Below, in pieces: positions 15,421 through 31,010 of a stretch of 64,000 bases of DNA. The notes below the pieces were generated by a model. It had not been told where the DNA came from. It searched no databases and saw only the letters and a list, made by a program, of their open reading frames with translations. This stretch comes from Chionis minor (Eukaryota; Chordata; Aves; Charadriiformes; Chionididae), in assembly GCA_013398295.1 (NCBI GenBank), contig VZSF01004749.1, positions 441,757 through 505,756 of the forward strand, written 5' to 3'. Numbering within the stretch: the first letter of the stretch is position 1; each line of letters begins with the position of its first letter. Both the position numbers and the translations under genes were made by a program.

Positions 15421-18400
15421 AAAGTTACATATAAAATTGTAATAAATTGTGTATTAATTTATTCTCTAAAATACCCCCAAAAAGTTCTAAAGTGAAGAAT
15501 TACATTTTATATAAAAACTAGTAATAACTCTCTATTCATTGTCTAGAACTAAAGATTATTATCTGAAATGATAACTTGAGTGTATTGTAACACAGCTCTC
15601 AGGCATTAAAAAAAAAAAGCCATTTATTAGCCATTAACAGAGCCAGACCAAATTGATATGATTAAGTCACAGCTTAATCTACTGTATAGTTTTATGAATT
15701 TGTTTAACTTGCTTTCTTCTGGTCAATTTTGGAAAGTAAGCTGTTAATCAAACAGTATTAAGACCCTTACTCTGAAAGCAAGCCAAGACAAAGAAGAACA
15801 GATACAGAGGAGCGCTTGGTATGTGTACACTTGCACACACTCTCGCCTAGAAATTTGGTAAGGTAAGCTTTTCTTTATTTGTACGGTTTTGATTTCACAA
15901 CAAGCTGTGAGAATCAAGACGGATGGCTAACCAAGATACAAAATGCAAAAATCATCCTCTGGAAGCGCCTCATGCAAATGCAGTAAAAGCCTAAAAGTCC
16001 ACACCTGACCCCTCCTTGGAGAAACTCACAACAATCTCCAACAGGACACATTTGGGAAAGAAAATAGGAGAGCTTCACAGTTTAAAGGGGCTTTACAGAA
16101 CTGAACCAAGTCAAATTCCGGAGAAAAACCTGTGTGTACCCCATTCACTGAGTCTCCTGTTCAGAAGTCCTCCCTACGAGCTATGGTGGGTTAGTGCTTT
16201 TTGCAGCCACGCTTGCCCATGCTGTGGAGACCACGGCAGCCCACAGACTGGCCTGCCAGCTTGCTGTGGTCTCTTCTCCGGAGGATGCAGGCATTATCCT
16301 GCTGCTGGTTCCAAGCAAGATGCAAAAACAGTATTTCTGTGTCTACTGAGCTCTTGCAGCTTACCCGAGGTGTTTTAGGAGAAGCAAGAATGCTGTCCAT
16401 CTCCAGAAGGTGTTTTCATACCTTCTACATGCATTTTAAATTACTTGCCTGATGCCAAACATCTCAGGCATAGAGAACCAGTATCCACAAAAAGCACTCA
16501 CTTTTGCAAAATTAAGAACATTACGTTATTTTTAGTAATTAAAGTTCCTAGTTTCTGAAGGTTTAACAATGTGCTACAGGTTTAATAAATTGACCACATT
16601 ATTGGAACATGAGATTCACTAGAGGAAGAAAAACAAACACTCCGATTGCAATAATGCAGAAAAAAAGTGATTTCACATTCATGTCACTCAGTACTTTAAT
16701 GACCGATTTAATTTTCAAATCTTCTGGGCTTATTTTGACTGTTTGAAGGTATTTTGCAATGCTTGAAGGAGACAGCAAGATTTACATGGCATCCACATGT
16801 GGCCCCAGTTTGCTAGTCAATGTGCTCTCCTTGTCTGTGAAAGTATAGTCCATTCTATATGCTTGTACGCTGGACTGAAAAATTCTTCTTTAAAATTTTT
16901 GTTCCACATACTCACTTATATACAGATTCAGGCCAACAGACCTGAATCACCTCCTTTTAACCTAAAATGTTATTCAGTTCTTGGGAATTCTTACAAATCA
17001 ACCACATTCTCCAGTTCACTGCAGCCATCCTAATTCATTATCTGAGCTCCACCTCCACTAGCCATTTTGAGGGACCAAAAACCAGATTCTGTTTTCCAGT
17101 ATCGCTTTCTTTTACTCAGCCAAATATCATATTAATGCTTTTAAACTGCAGGACTGCACGAAGAACTTGCACTCAACTGATTATCTACCATAACCTTCAA
17201 AGCTTTCTCTGTCACTGCTTTTCCAGAAGAAAGTGATATCCCGTAAGTGAGACCTGCATTTTAGTTCCTCAATCACAGTGGATTTATTCAAATCAAAGTA
17301 GTGTGTATTAGTCTGGTCTTATCTTCATTTAAATTGGCAAGCAGGAAAATCTGGTATGAGTAATATATTTTAATCTTGTCTTGCATTAATTATTTTTGGT
17401 TATTATTTTAAAGAAAGGTTCAGTCTCACTGATTGGTGACTATTCTGTTTTGTCTTATTATTAGCTCTAGCTTTCGCACTACACTTGGCAAGTCTTTTTG
17501 CTAACCAGAAAAACGTATTTAAATGTCCACACACACTTATTTAAGTAATTATGTATTTAAACAAATATTTATTCAGTTCTTAAATTTAACATGCTTATTA
17601 CATTAGAAAAATGGTAAACAGAACATTTCTTTCTTACCAGATCATTTTTTTAATTCACAATTAGTGCTCATTTATAGTTGAAGGAATTTGACTCCTTTTA
17701 AAATGGGTCTTCGTTAGCTAAAGAAACCACTTTAAAATAAACTTGAGCCACATTCAAAATATCCTTATTAAACAAAACAAGAAATAGCTTCAAGAAGTGA
17801 AGCTTCTAACTCTAAAATTCTGACAGATGCTGGAGACAGAAAACAGCAGGAGAGAATTAAGTTCTTCCTCAATTACTCATTTTATAAATAAAACTTCAAG
17901 CCATTTCCAAGCATCATCTATAGAAAAAAATTCCTCCCAACCGATTTAGCTCACGACCATTCCCATCTTCATGTTGCTGTCCCCCTGAAAGAAACAGACA
18001 TGTGTTTGTACATGTCCACAATCTATCTACCAATCTATACACATGGGTCATAGATTTTATGTTGTTGCTTATTTGAGTTCAATTCCTTCTACATACAACA
18101 TAGTTAAATCAAGCTATGGTCCTTAGAACTAAAAACACTAATTTATTTCTGTGACCAGATTCCCTTCATCTGCCTCTGAATTCCTCACTATCAGACACAA
18201 TTCTTTTCCAGACAAATTGTCACCTTCACTTACACACACAGTTTTTAACAGAAACTCGTAAGGTTTTCAATACTGGCAGCAGAAGGTGTTCAGTCCCTGC
18301 TCCCCCTTGCCCAATGCAAGGAACAGTCTTAAAGGACTGGTCATCCTGCTTCTACTTTATTTCAGTGGTATCTAGCGGCTGTTAGCTAGGACCCTCATCT

Positions 18401-21031
18401 CCCGCCTTCTCTGCCAGGACAGTAACTCAGAAGCATTTAAGATCATTTGCTTTTGAGTACTCAGTGATTCAGAAATACGTAATATTGCTCTCGATATAGA
18501 GTACCACTTTCCCTCCCCTTCTACCCATTCCATTCTCTCTAAATAGGTTATAACCATTTATTTTAACATTCCAATCCTGTGAACCTTCCCACTAGATTTC
18601 AAGTAATACCAAGCAGATGAAATTTATATCGTAAATGAGAATTTTCAGCTCCTCTTGTTTATTACCCTGGCTGCCAGCATTAGAGTATAGGCAATTAAAT
18701 AGGGTGGGTTCCCCTCTCCCCCTCCCCCTGTCACGTCTGGGTACCTTGATCACTTTTGTTCACAAACCCATGATTTAGATTTCAACATGTGCTTACACAT
18801 TCCTGTAATTTTACCCTCCTCCCCCACTGCCCCAGCTCAGAGCTCTTCCACCCACCCAAGCCAACGTGCCCCCCAGCAAACCACTTCTCCAGCTACTGGA
18901 GGGAGCCCAGCCAAAGAACATGTTCCCTTCCCTTCGCAGACCAGCAAAGGGAATAACCAGCTTCTCCAAAACCCCAACAGCTTTCTACACTGAATTATTA
19001 ACCTTACCAGCGGGTCACTTGCAGCATCTTTGCTTCTGTCCTGCTTATCGGGAAGGAAAGCTTTTTGAGCACATCAACTGGATAAAGAGGCTTTTAAAAG
19101 CCTCCTGACAACGAGCATCAAAACCCTACCTTAGCAATGTGAATTCTTCCACCTAAGCTGACTGACAGGACAGCCAGATGTGGCTGGGGGGCAATGGAAA
19201 AGGTGGGGTTTCTTCTATCTCATGGGAAGTCCTGAGACTTGGGAATGTCCCTTGGTCATGGTCTTCAGAGAGTCTCAACAGACTCCAGAGTGAGCGCCAT
19301 ACATTCCCTTCTTCAGGTCAGAAAAAGCCTACCTAGGTGTATTTTCTGGACAGTGGAGCAAGTCAAGCATCACAGCTCCAAAGTCCTCCATGTCCACAGC
19401 ATGGATTTAATCCACTTATCTTCTGCTACCTTGACATTTCTGAGCTACTCCATCATTTTGTTCTATACCAGAAAAAAAGAAGCCACTGCTTCAATACGCA
19501 GCATGGTTTCAGGAGGTATCATCTTCTCAATTAGTGCTACTATAGGGTGTACATATGTATGACAAAGTCCAGCCAAAGACACTAAACTGCCATGGTCAGC
19601 CACGTACCATCTCCAGCTTCACTCAAGAGAAAGATTATCTTTTTTCTTTTTTTTTTCCTTAATATTTGTATTTGCACACTTATTTTCACAAGGTAACTCT
19701 TCTCAGTAGTTATCAAAACATACTTCCATCCAAACAACTGCTGCATCAAGACGTAATTTTTCCGCGACAGGCCCAGATTTTTCCACAGCCCTACTGCCAC
19801 TGCATTTACCTCGACTGCCTCACAAGCAGAAGGGAGACCTTTGGGACAGATCAGCTCATAATCCCTACAGGTTTCCACCAAATAACTCCGTGAACGGACA
19901 GGTTGCTGCAGGAAGGGCTGGTAGCCACACTGGTTGCCTGTGAAGGCAGCTCTCGCCACCAAATGGGGAGCCTCCTGTGCCTCCAGCTGGAAACTGCAGC
20001 AGGAAGGGCAAAACTGACATGAATAGCACAACCTTAGGCAAATTTCACTAAAAATCACATAAACCAACAGGAGAGCTAACAGCTAGTGGTGGTGTTCCTG
20101 AACACAGAGTTTCAAAGGGAGCCCCCCAGCAACACAGTTTCCTACCCAGAAGGGACAGCAAACAGAAGACTGACCCAGCATCCCTAACACCTCTATCCAG
20201 CTAACATTCCAGGCTTCCATTATTCACTTATTTTTTCCATGAGCAAATACAGTGTAACTAACACTATTAATGTAGCAATAAGGGTAAACACGTACACCTC
20301 TGACTAAGCTGACAAATATATTTGCAAGGCTCATTTCACCTGCAGCTAAACAGAGAACGTTGCCCCAAGACAGGGAACCTTAAGGAAAAAAGACAAGAAA
20401 AATCCCTTAAGGCAACTGCGTATAAATACACTGTTGTACGTTGCTTGCTTCAATAAGCACTTACACTGACTTCAACTGCAGGAAAAATTATGGGACAAGA
20501 GTGAATTCACATCCTTTCAGGGGGCCCTATCACCCAATTCACTCTGCCTTTTTCAGCACAATTGGGATTTTCACAGCGTATCACATTCCAGAGTCTGAAT
20601 ATCTCAATTTCCAAAACAAGATGTTAACACCACAGATAAAGAACTCCAGTAAGTGAGCGAAAACAAGACTAGACTTTTTTCAACCACTGTTCAAATATCA
20701 GCTACAATCTCTCACCAAGTGTATGAAAATAACAAAGAAAAGGCATCTCTAAGGAAATTATGTAGTCTTAGCATTCTTCTTGCATCCTTTATGTAAGCCA
20801 TTCACAATATTTGTTTTCAATTGTACTTTGACGTACTCCACACCACGTGCATTAAAAGATGAACAGTACTACTGAAAGCAACACAGGGAGAGCAAATATT
20901 GCATTCCAAAAACAAAGACAGCATAGCAATGAAAATGTGCAGATTTATGTTAGATTCACTGTAAAAATATCTCCAGGCTAATCACTGTTATAGCATCCTC
21001 AATATTTCCCACTGTTATTGTCTTCCCTTAA

Positions 21032-21077
21032 CAGGAGGGGGAGGGGAAAAAAAAAAAAAGAAAAAAAAAGAAAAAAG
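21032..21077. repeat. Polypurine tract
   Basis: AGGAGGGGGAGGGG followed by long A runs separated by single G residues; all purine for about 45 bases on the plus strand. Confidence 0.8.
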
Positions 21078-24000
21078 CTGTGATTCAAAATGGAAGTTCA
21101 GTAATTATTTACAGCCCAGTATGTAATTGGCAAAATGACTGGCAAAGTTCTTAGCACATCAACTCAGATATATGTAAGCAAGGCATTCCTTCCCTGCGGT
21201 AGGCGGCCCCATGTCAAGCAGCGATGTGCTAGAACTTGTCCTGTGCTACCTGTTCAAAGGGAACTGTGCAAGAATATTTCAAGCTCTGACAGATACCACT
21301 TTGTGCAAAAACATCCACAGGAGCATTACAAAAAAAGACAGCACTGATGTTTCAGCAACCCCTGTGTCAAGAAAGGTGTTCTCCTGCATTTTTATTGACA
21401 CGCAGGATGTGGATGATGATTCCTTGTACAACCAGAGCTAGCACTGCCAATACCGCTTTCCTACTAGTAGTCCTGGGCTGCTTTCCATGCCTTTTACCAA
21501 ACACTATTATTTAAGACTTTGCCCCTCCTTTTTTCACAGATGCTACTGAAAATGCCAAATAACCTGGTGAAATTTTGCATCTCTGAGACAGTAAAAAGTA
21601 CCCAACAAAAACACAATACAACTTAAAAAAAAAAAAGCCATTGTTGGCAGCATTTTATTACTATAGGATTAACAAGTGCCAAAGTGTGTTGTCCCTTCTC
21701 TCAGCAAGTATTTATAAAAATCTTGAGGACACGCAAATGCATTGTGTGGAATAATTCAGGACACAGTCATTCCTGCCTACAGCTGGAACTGGGATACAGA
21801 AGATCGGGTACACGTATAAAAAATACTTTTCAAGTAAAAACATGTTCTTTCCACTAAGCAGAACACTACACGCAGTGTGCATCCTTCCACACTCTTACAC
21901 ACAACAGCCTTACAACCAGGTTTTATAACAAAAACTGATTTTATCCTTTAGGCTAAAACTTCTTTTTTTAAAACCAGCTTTACAGAAAGCAGAAGTTTCA
22001 GAGTTCCTGCAAGCGAGTCTAAAGCAACTCGAATAAAGACACAGCAACACACGTACGCAGGATTTTGATATTTAGTCAGGTTTTTATTCTGCTATAAAGG
22101 ATCTTAATGCACGCCAAGAATAGGAACTTATTTTTAGGTAGTTAGATATGTGAAAGACAAAAATGGGATGACAAAACACGAGAGAAAAAGAAGAAAGAAA
22201 AGCCTATACCCAATACACTCAAAGTATATCTGATCTATTCCTGGATATTCTTCAATTACTTTTTGTGGTTATGTTCCTCTCATAACCCCTGTGTTATAGG
22301 CCTAAAGCAATATTAGAAAACATTATTTTTCTTGTAATGTATAAAATCAAGAAAGAAAGGCCAAGTACCCACACAGTCTTGGCATTTACTGAACCTACTC
22401 TTCACCATTTGCTGCAAGACTGCAAATTTACTCAGGTCATAAAACTTAATCTTCAATTTGAGAAGGATACGTGGGATTTCTCACAGCATCACCTTGGAGG
22501 ACTGAAAGTCTTCTCTCCAACATCAGGTATGACTTTTTTTTTTTCCCCCTCCCCTCAGTGAACGTAACATCTGAAGTATCATTTTCTTGAGAACTTAAAG
22601 GGTCGTTTTAGAAATAAGAGGTTCCTCTTTAGGACAACTTCCCAAACGTAAAAGGGCCATAAATCTATTAAGTACACAGTTTCCAAATCTGCAGGTGGAT
22701 ATCCTGGCCTCTGATTTTCTTCAGTTCTGCCAACCAGCAATAAAACGAAACCAATGAAAAACACAAGACCACTCAATTTGCATCCGTCCTTCTAAATACT
22801 CTCCAATACAATGGAAGAGTCAAAACACATACCGACTTTCAGCGCTGCCAGCTGGGAAAGTTAGGAGGGAGAGGGGAGGCGAGCAGTGGGGTTACTCGGA
22901 AGGGGCAGGAGCAGCTCAAAGCAGAGGTCCTTGCTGAGCAGCCCTACCTGCTTCCTCCGTGCACAGGCTCAATCTGTTCTTGGCACAGACTCTTAAAGTA
23001 TTTTTTTTTTTACTGAGCACCTCTTGCACGGCACAGAACAGTTCAGATACAGAGAATCCTGTGAAAAGAACAAGGCAATTTTGCTAACCTGGCCTGCAAA
23101 ACATGTGTTTGCCAACATGGCCTGTAAAACACACATATGTACATAGGCTTAAGATAAGTACTGTCACTTCTATAATTAAAACAACATCTTCCCTAAGTGG
23201 CTATATAAACCTTGTTTATTTTGATTGGACTCTTGTCTCAAAACACAAGTGATATTATAGTTTGCCAAGAAACACGAAGAAATCTCTTCATCACTGCTCT
23301 GCGAAACAAACTAATAGCAAGTGTAACCTGTCCCTTAGACATATATACCAAAGCCAAATCCACTCACTTTCCGAAAAGTGTATTTGAATATAGGATTCAA
23401 ATATGCTTGTCCTGTTACTAAATTCTTCATTACCTGTTACATGTCTTGTTCTTAACACACAAACACAAAAAGCATTACTAAGAAACAATGTCCAGAAGAG
23501 GAAGAAAAGGATGGAACATACAAAGAAATAAAACAGGCACTGATTTTCTCCTTGCTCCTCTTCCCTGCCCCCAAAAGGCATTGTAAGATTCCGAGATCAA
23601 ACACTTATCAGCTAGGATGCAAGTATTTAACACACTGGTCCTATTTTAGGCAACGGAATGAATAAGAAGCACAAGTATCAAGGAACCACCCAAAAATGGG
23701 GTCACACATGGTAGCAGAAGAATAAAAACCTACAAAAAAATTAAATCAGCTGTAACTTTAGGTTATTCCTTAAATTCTTAAACCTTTTCCTTCATCAGAT
23801 CTGAAACACAACAAAACACCGAAAGCTCAAAGTATTTATATTACGAACTTCACGTGTGACCAGCTAGTATAGTTATAAGGAGCAATGCAACATATAACAA
23901 ACATGAGTTTTAGAAAAAATGACTTAAAGAGAATGGTAATAGTCTTAAACATATTTAAGAATTTTATTTTTTTTTTTAAAGATTTTATAACTCATCTACT

Positions 24001-24552
24001 CCCACAAAAGTCTTAATGTTTTAGGTGATAAAACATACAAAACTGAAGCAGGTCACTGAGCAAGCTTTGATTATACTGCATGAGACCCATAAAAAAAGTG
24101 TGGAAAATGCTTTTGATTTTTTGCAGCACTTACTATGCTACCGTAAAACTAATTTTTACCTAAGTTTTGCTGAAACTAAATTTAACATAAATCTTAGTTT
24201 AAAACCCAAAAAAGCTGCTGCTGGTAGCAACAGGAGTCTAATCTTGAGCTACTGAAACATCACGTATTTCTTTAAAGGTCTATTGTTCCAAGAAGAAACC
24301 TACCCGACTCTGTCCCAGGGTCACCAAAGCGAAGGTACTGACCTGTCTCATTCTGAGATTCTCTTCAATTGACTTAGAGTGCCGATTTTGCTTACGCTGC
24401 TATCAACTAAGGACAAGTCACCCAACCCCAATAACATGGCTCCCAAGTGCAGTCATAGCTCCACTGAAGTCATCACAAATTTCCCACTGATTTCAGGCAG
24501 GTTTCACCTTCTTATCTTCAGCCCTATTTTCATCTGCGGGAAACACAATCCC

Positions 24553-24575
24553 TTTTTTTTTTTTTAAAAAAAAAA
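24553..24575. repeat. T13-A10 perfect inverted run
   Basis: A run of about 13 T directly followed by 10 A, able to form an AT hairpin. Simple sequence only. Confidence 0.7.
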
Positions 24576-26364
24576 CCACTCTATTGCCTCCTTTGCTTCC
24601 TCTGAGTAAGTTCAAGTTTATCTTCTGAAAAACTTAAACCAAGACTTAAAAAATAATAATAAAAAAAGCTGAAATGCCTCCCCCAGGGACATTGCAGAAA
24701 GTATGGTTACAAAAATCTTAATGCGCATGATGGGTCTGGATGTCATTTCAATAGTTTGGAGCGCCAATAATTCTTTGATGAATATTAACAGAAAACTACC
24801 ATGACTATAATATTAAGAGTAACAGTTAATTATTCCTTACCTACACTTTAAAACCCTCCTGGCACAGTCATTATAAGGCAGCTGTTGAATAGAGTAATGG
24901 AGCAGCCTTTTCTTAAAGCAAGATGCTTATTTTACTTCAAATGTAAATAAACTCATGTCTCCTGCTGCCATGTAAAACGAGCTGTTCATAAGTAAATGAT
25001 TTTGTATCTTCCTAGTGAGGCAGAACAGCCCTCTCTTCTCCACTTCTGATCACCAAAATATATTTCCTACCCAACTCCAGCAGAGACTGCCACCTAATAC
25101 TTCAGTAAACCCAGTTCTCCACAACAAAATAACTACTGCTTCCTTAACAGCAACCTTTGTCAGAACACTAACACCTGGAGTTTGCATGTTTTCCTCTCTC
25201 ATGCCCCCACTTCCAAGAAGAACAACAAAGGTGATTTACAGCTATTAAATATTCCAAATGAAGTACAGTCATTTAGCAGTAGCGAAAATATATTTTATTT
25301 AGCATGGTACATTGATGATTCTTACACACTTTCTATACAAACGTAGGCTGCCATTTACTCCAGGATGGATGTAAAAACTAGCTTTACTGACCATCAGTAC
25401 ATAGTAACTGAACAGATAAAAATGTTGACCCTGTCTTATTTCCAAGCTTTCTTTCACCAGCTGAAGGATCAGTTCTTTTTCCTTTTCAACCTACATTTTT
25501 TCCCTGTGCAGTTTCAAATAAATGATAGAAGCTACTGAAATGTTTCTATTTACCATAATAATGCAATTCTGCTACTTTAGGGATTTTCTTCGGTAAACAA
25601 TCTCAGATGACCAGCATTAAGATGAAGAGCTAAGCTACCATAAAGACCCCAAACTTATGTCAAATTTGATTCCGTGATTATCTGTAATCTGTGCTCACCT
25701 CCCTCTATAGAGTGAATTACATTCAATAGAAGGGATAATTCTAAAGGAGACAATACAACATAAAGCCTTATCCTGCCATGAACTAAAGTAGCAGCCTTTT
25801 TTTTTTTTCAATTTAGTCAATGAGGCTTAGTATACCCAAAAGAAAGAACCATGCTAAACATTTTCCTACAGTCTGCACAAGCACAGTATTTAGCATTTAA
25901 AAGATTTTAAAATCTTAAAATTTAAATAGGAATTTTAAAATCCCATTTCTGTACATGACAAAGAGCAGCAACTTTTTTTTGCAATTATTAACACTTGACC
26001 ATCAAAAGATCCATTCTTAAAGATGACTTTACAAAGAAGAAAATAGCTGTGACTTCTCATCCCTTTTTCCATTTCATAAAAGGAAGGATTCCAACTTTAC
26101 ACTCTCCAGGAAGCATTTCTTCTACTTATTTTATTGATGATTTCCGCCCCCCCCGCCCCTTGGAAGTTTACAGCAGTTCAACGTGATGGCAGATACATCA
26201 TTAAATAAAATTTTACAGAGGAATTATTTTCATTCAAAGTATTTACGTGTTTTTAATAGAAGAGGAGTTGGGAAAATATTAATCTTTAATAGTTTCAACC
26301 TTTCTGCTTTCCAGGAATTACTAAGTAGGTCCATAATCCACTAGTGAGAGCACCAACTAAATGC

Positions 26365-26505
26365 CCAGGAAAAAAAGCAAAACAAAATAAATGAAACGCA
26401 CAAAACCCCAAAATAGAACACAAACATCCAAAAAAACCCAAAAGAAAACCACCCCACCCCAAAAAAAAAAACAACACAACACACCACAAGGCAAACCAAA
26501 CAAAA
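26365..26505. repeat. A/C-rich low-complexity tract
   Basis: About 140 bases almost devoid of T and G on the plus strand, with repeated AAAACCCC-like blocks (CAAAACCCCAAAA, AAAAAAACCCAAAAG, CCCCACCCCAAAAAA). Read in the sense of ARID1B it is G/T-rich. Overlapping minus-strand frames of 82-93 codons (F, G, W, L rich) are artefacts of this composition. Confidence 0.7.
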
Positions 26506-29500
26506 ATCTGTAAAACATACTTCTGAAGCATAGGCTGATCAAAGCTCCCCTTTTTATGTGTGTGTATGAAATGCATCTACCAATCTTTAAGAAAAAGCAA
26601 CACATCTCAATGTTTTGTCCTTTGCTGGTTGTTTTTGAGATTCAATCATATTGATTCATTCTCTGTTCCTGCAAAATAAATAGGCTAAGAAATGAAAACC
26701 TGCTTATTTTCTGTGCCCGCTCCCTTAACCAATACTAACATCAACTGTGCTAAAAGCTGCTTAGGAGCACAAAAAATTGCAATCTACTCAATATTTTCTA
26801 GCTGGTGAGGGCAATTACACACACAGAAGACAACAAATGTTCCACTTGACTAGTATTCACTGTATGCATGCACTACATTTTAAGTTAACGGTTCGGAGCA
26901 AAGCATTACAGAAAGCCTCACTTTCTTGGCATACTTCAATCTTCTGGAATTAAGATGATTTCAGAAAGTAACACACACACAATCAGCCACCCAGTAGTAA
27001 ACACATTTATGTTTGCTAGCTTTAAAACTCTACCTGCCAAGCCAACAGCCAATTGATTTCCTTGGCGTAAATTCGACATTTCCAATCTGGGACATTACCC
27101 AATACGAGCACTGTAAACCCTTTCCTAAATGAGGTAATCACACTGGTGCTGCTATAGTTCTGGTTGACTTGCAGTTTCCATTACAATAAATCCTTGCTGC
27201 ACATTCCCAGAGGTTTTACAACTTTTCTGGCCCTTTAAAAAGAAGTTATTCCAGGTTGAAACCTGCCACATAAGACCTACAAAAAAAAAAAAAAGTACAG
27301 TATATTTTCTTTAATCCTCAAAATAATATGTATATTTAAAAAAAAAAGAAAAAAGGAAAAAGCATTTCCCTGAATATTTACAGTTCCACTCTTAAAACTA
27401 TAAGGACACTGACAACCTTTATTTCTGAATTCTGCAAATCAAGAATATAAGAAAAATGTTAAAGGAACAAGTGATTAGCACCCTTTCATCTTACAGTACT
27501 TCTCTGGCAAAACAGGGAGAGAATAGACAGGGCTCAAGCCTTGTAACTGACTGACTGCAAGCAGGCTCAAGGCACTAAGACAACTGCATTATCAGTCCTG
27601 AAATTAAAAAGTACTGAAATACGTCATTTTAAACAGCTATTAGGAATGGCTATTGTACAAAGAATTTACTATGCATTATAGCAACACGATCCTATTTACA
27701 CAATAAGTTGTTGTTCCAGTCCATCAAGTACACAAGGAATTTTATGCATCCTAAAAAAATCAATTAGGCAATGATCATCTGATTAAACAGGCATATCACA
27801 CCATTCAATTCTTTCAAACATATTCATAAATCCAAGCCTTCAGATTTTGCAAAAAACTTCCAAACCCTATACGTGGTTATTTCAAGGAGCTGATTTTTAA
27901 GCTTGATGAAATTCAGCGCAAAATAAAGTATTACATGCTATTAACATAAAACAGCAACACCATCAGACAGTGGCAGAAAAAACTTAAACAGATACTCTGA
28001 GGTATTTCTAGTTTTAGCAAAAATGTTTTTACAAAGCAACAGAAGGCTTTCTTACAGCACACAGTGCCAAAGCAGGGAAACACTTTGACAAGGCAATTCT
28101 AACCAAAGCCAGAAACTGATTAGGGCATCATCACTTGCTTGCCTGAGGTCTAAAATGGGTGAGGGGAGAAAAAGAAGTTAAATGAAGAGGACATTATTGT
28201 CTTGATAATCAGATCTTATTACTCACACTATAGTGAAATGTATTGCAAAATGAAGCCTGAAGTTCGCAGGTGCTAAGTATCCCTGCGTATTAGCCTTTTC
28301 AATTTTGACATCACCTTTCTGTAATTCCAAGAAACACCTAAAAGATTAGAAACCGAAAGTTAAACCTGAGTCTGTTTTTCTGCTTCCTGTTTTCACATAC
28401 ATACTGCGATCTCCCTGAAGTCCTGGGTGGGAGTGCTAATAATCCTAAAACTACCTCCATCCCATGCAAACCAGGAGAGACAGTACATGGGATGATGAGA
28501 TAGCAGTATTAAGATTTACATGCAAGACCAGCATTTTAAAACCTTGAGATGCAAACACTGGCCTTGTTGCAACTTGTATTTCAGTCATGTTGAAAACTGA
28601 CAGCATAGGTCAACTTGCTCCCAGCTTTCTCTTGTCTCCTCCCCCTCCCCTCTCTCACTGAAAGAGGACGGGAAAGGGACGAAAACCCAAAAGTTGCCTA
28701 ATAAAAATCTCTTTGTAATTCATTCACCATACTTATTTATGCCTATTGACAAAAGAGACAGAAACTGTCAAGTCTGCAATCCTATAAATTAAGTACATGA
28801 CCTTTTTAGTATAACACCTTCCTTTCTTATATTTCCCCTTTTATACAGGTGCAGAATAATTTGATTTTTAATCTCCTAACCCATTAAGACCACTTTACCT
28901 AAATCACACCAAATGCTTAGTATATTTACTTGACTCATACGAGTTAACTGGACATACCCTTAAAATGTGACAAAATACCGCAGCGTTATTCAAATTGCTT
29001 AGTATTCTGTCGGAACAAGCTATCACCCACCTTCACATGGTAAGTCTGGATCTCTTGTCAAGCATTGGAGGAGAAAACCTCAGATAACCATCAGCTTCAT
29101 CCGTTTTACCTCTCTTGCCTCTCTCATGCCTACGTATGTATCTCAATGCCTTTATCTTTAGTTATATTAGCAAGTTATGCAAAAAGATTGTCTGCATTTC
29201 AAGCAGCAGTTTTAAGAGAATGTCTGCAGCATCACACAGTATCACTTTTTCAACAGGTTAGCAGGCTAGGCTTGACAACCATGCTGCAGCTACCTACAAT
29301 GACTACACCTGATAACATTTCATCTTTTTCATCCTCTTTTAATCTTTCACTGCTTATGCCAGAGACCTCCCTTCCGACCATCGCTCTCCTCCACCTCTGG
29401 CCTGCAGGCTGGAGCACACTATCCTCTGCTGCAACACGACAGAGACCAGATACCTACATCTAGGCAATTACCTTCATTTCTACCATTTCCATTAATTTTA

Positions 29501-30479
29501 GCTGGATCTTTAGGGTGTTGTTTTTCATCTTTATTTCTTCGTTTGCAGCATCCTGCAGCAGAGCCTGCACGTTAAAATCTGTCAAGTCCCATAGTTCTAA
29601 CCTCAAGCCACAACACTCACTGACAAAGAGCCAGACTTAACATTTCAAGGTCGTCTTCAAAATGCAAAAATCTTCACAGTCTAACAAAAAGCCTGCTCGT
29701 TTCATCCAAGGAAACAGAACTGACACCCTCAGCTATCTTTGGGCAACAGCAGACTATAACTTAAAATAAGAACAACCTCTCCCATCGATGTTTCCTACTC
29801 TTCCTACAGTGTGGCACTTCCACCCTCATAATCCATCTACCCAATGCTCTCTCTGCACGATACTTAAATCTGGGCACTGTATGTGTTTAGGGCCTGGTAT
29901 TCTTTAACCGATCAAGTTTTTGGAAGTGCCTTGCAATTCTGATAAATTCAATGTGACACTGTAAAGGACTCCAATTTTCAGAAAGTGCTGAGATTAATCT
30001 TCTGAAACTTCTGGCAGTATTATTTATTTTATACCTATTATATCTAGAAGTAGGTACATACTACACAGCCAATTTTAACAAGCGTAGCTAGGCTCTTCTT
30101 ATTTAATATTCATGTCACAGGAGTAAAAATCCAGCCAGGAATCAAACTGTGGCATCCTGTGCCAAAGACAACTTACCACTCAGCTGGTAAGTTGGCAATT
30201 CAATTTACAAACCTGCATTCCTGCATTTTAATCCTTTGTAGAAAGGTGGTAATATATGAGCAATATGAAAAGAACTGGATTCAGATCATTAGAGGTTCAC
30301 AAACCAAACACACGAAGCTTTGGAGGCTATCCAAAACAAAATCATGCCTAGGTGGTGATGTCCGTTCAATAAAAATTCAATGTCATAATTATCCTCTCAC
30401 TTTTTCCCCAAAGAGCATTAGTGCTCAGAACTGTGCTGCTGCTCAGCCAGTTATATTAATGCTGTGAGAAGACAGATAG

Positions 30480-31010
30480 GGCCGGCAGCCAATCGCTGTG
30501 CCAGGTCACTGCCTGCTGACGGGTAATTTACAATTATCAAGCAATTAGCAAATGAAGTGAAAATTCAACACTCATCTCCACATAACACAGAGTAACTCAT
30601 TTTAAATTTAAAAATATGTTTTAATAACTTCATTTTGGCTACAACCACACAGAGAAAAATAAAGCCTCCTTTTTTCAATTTCTCCTCCTTTTATGACTGA
30701 CAAAATGCTTTGCTGTCTGAAGCTAGCCACCAAATACATTGTTTGACATTCCTAAACTAAGCAATCTCTTCTTTACAAGTTAGTAGATATTTAACAACAG
30801 AAAAGAATAAAAATCAAGAGCGTTGATAATGGTACTAATCACTCAACTACTAGATTTGAAACTGTTATTTAATTAACCACTTGATTAACATCCTGTCCTG
30901 GCGGATGGGTGGTAACAAGCATTAGCCAGGCACCTATCTGCCAGGGAATCCAAAATTTTCTTTTCTTCTCTATATTAAACAATAAATGACAGAAAAAAAA
31001 TACTAATCTA
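30480..31010. promoter_or_regulatory. Candidate conserved noncoding element
   Basis: Repeat-free block about 1 kb downstream of exon 2 in the sense direction. It has CCAATCGCTGTGCCAGG, GGGTAATTTACAATTATCAA, GCAATTAGCAAATG and a second cluster ATTTAATTAACCACTTGATTAAC followed by a near-inverted TTAGCCAGGCACC..TGCCAGGG. Weak, motif-based suggestion. Confidence 0.22.

Noticed and set aside
19582..20067. 161-codon minus-strand frame
   Set aside because: Cys- and Lys-rich product without domains, no splice context, typical of a chance frame in an intron.
21211..21441. 76-codon plus-strand frame starting MSSSDVLELVLCYLF
   Set aside because: Looks protein-like at first reading, but I recognise no family, and there are no splice signals or neighbours to support it.
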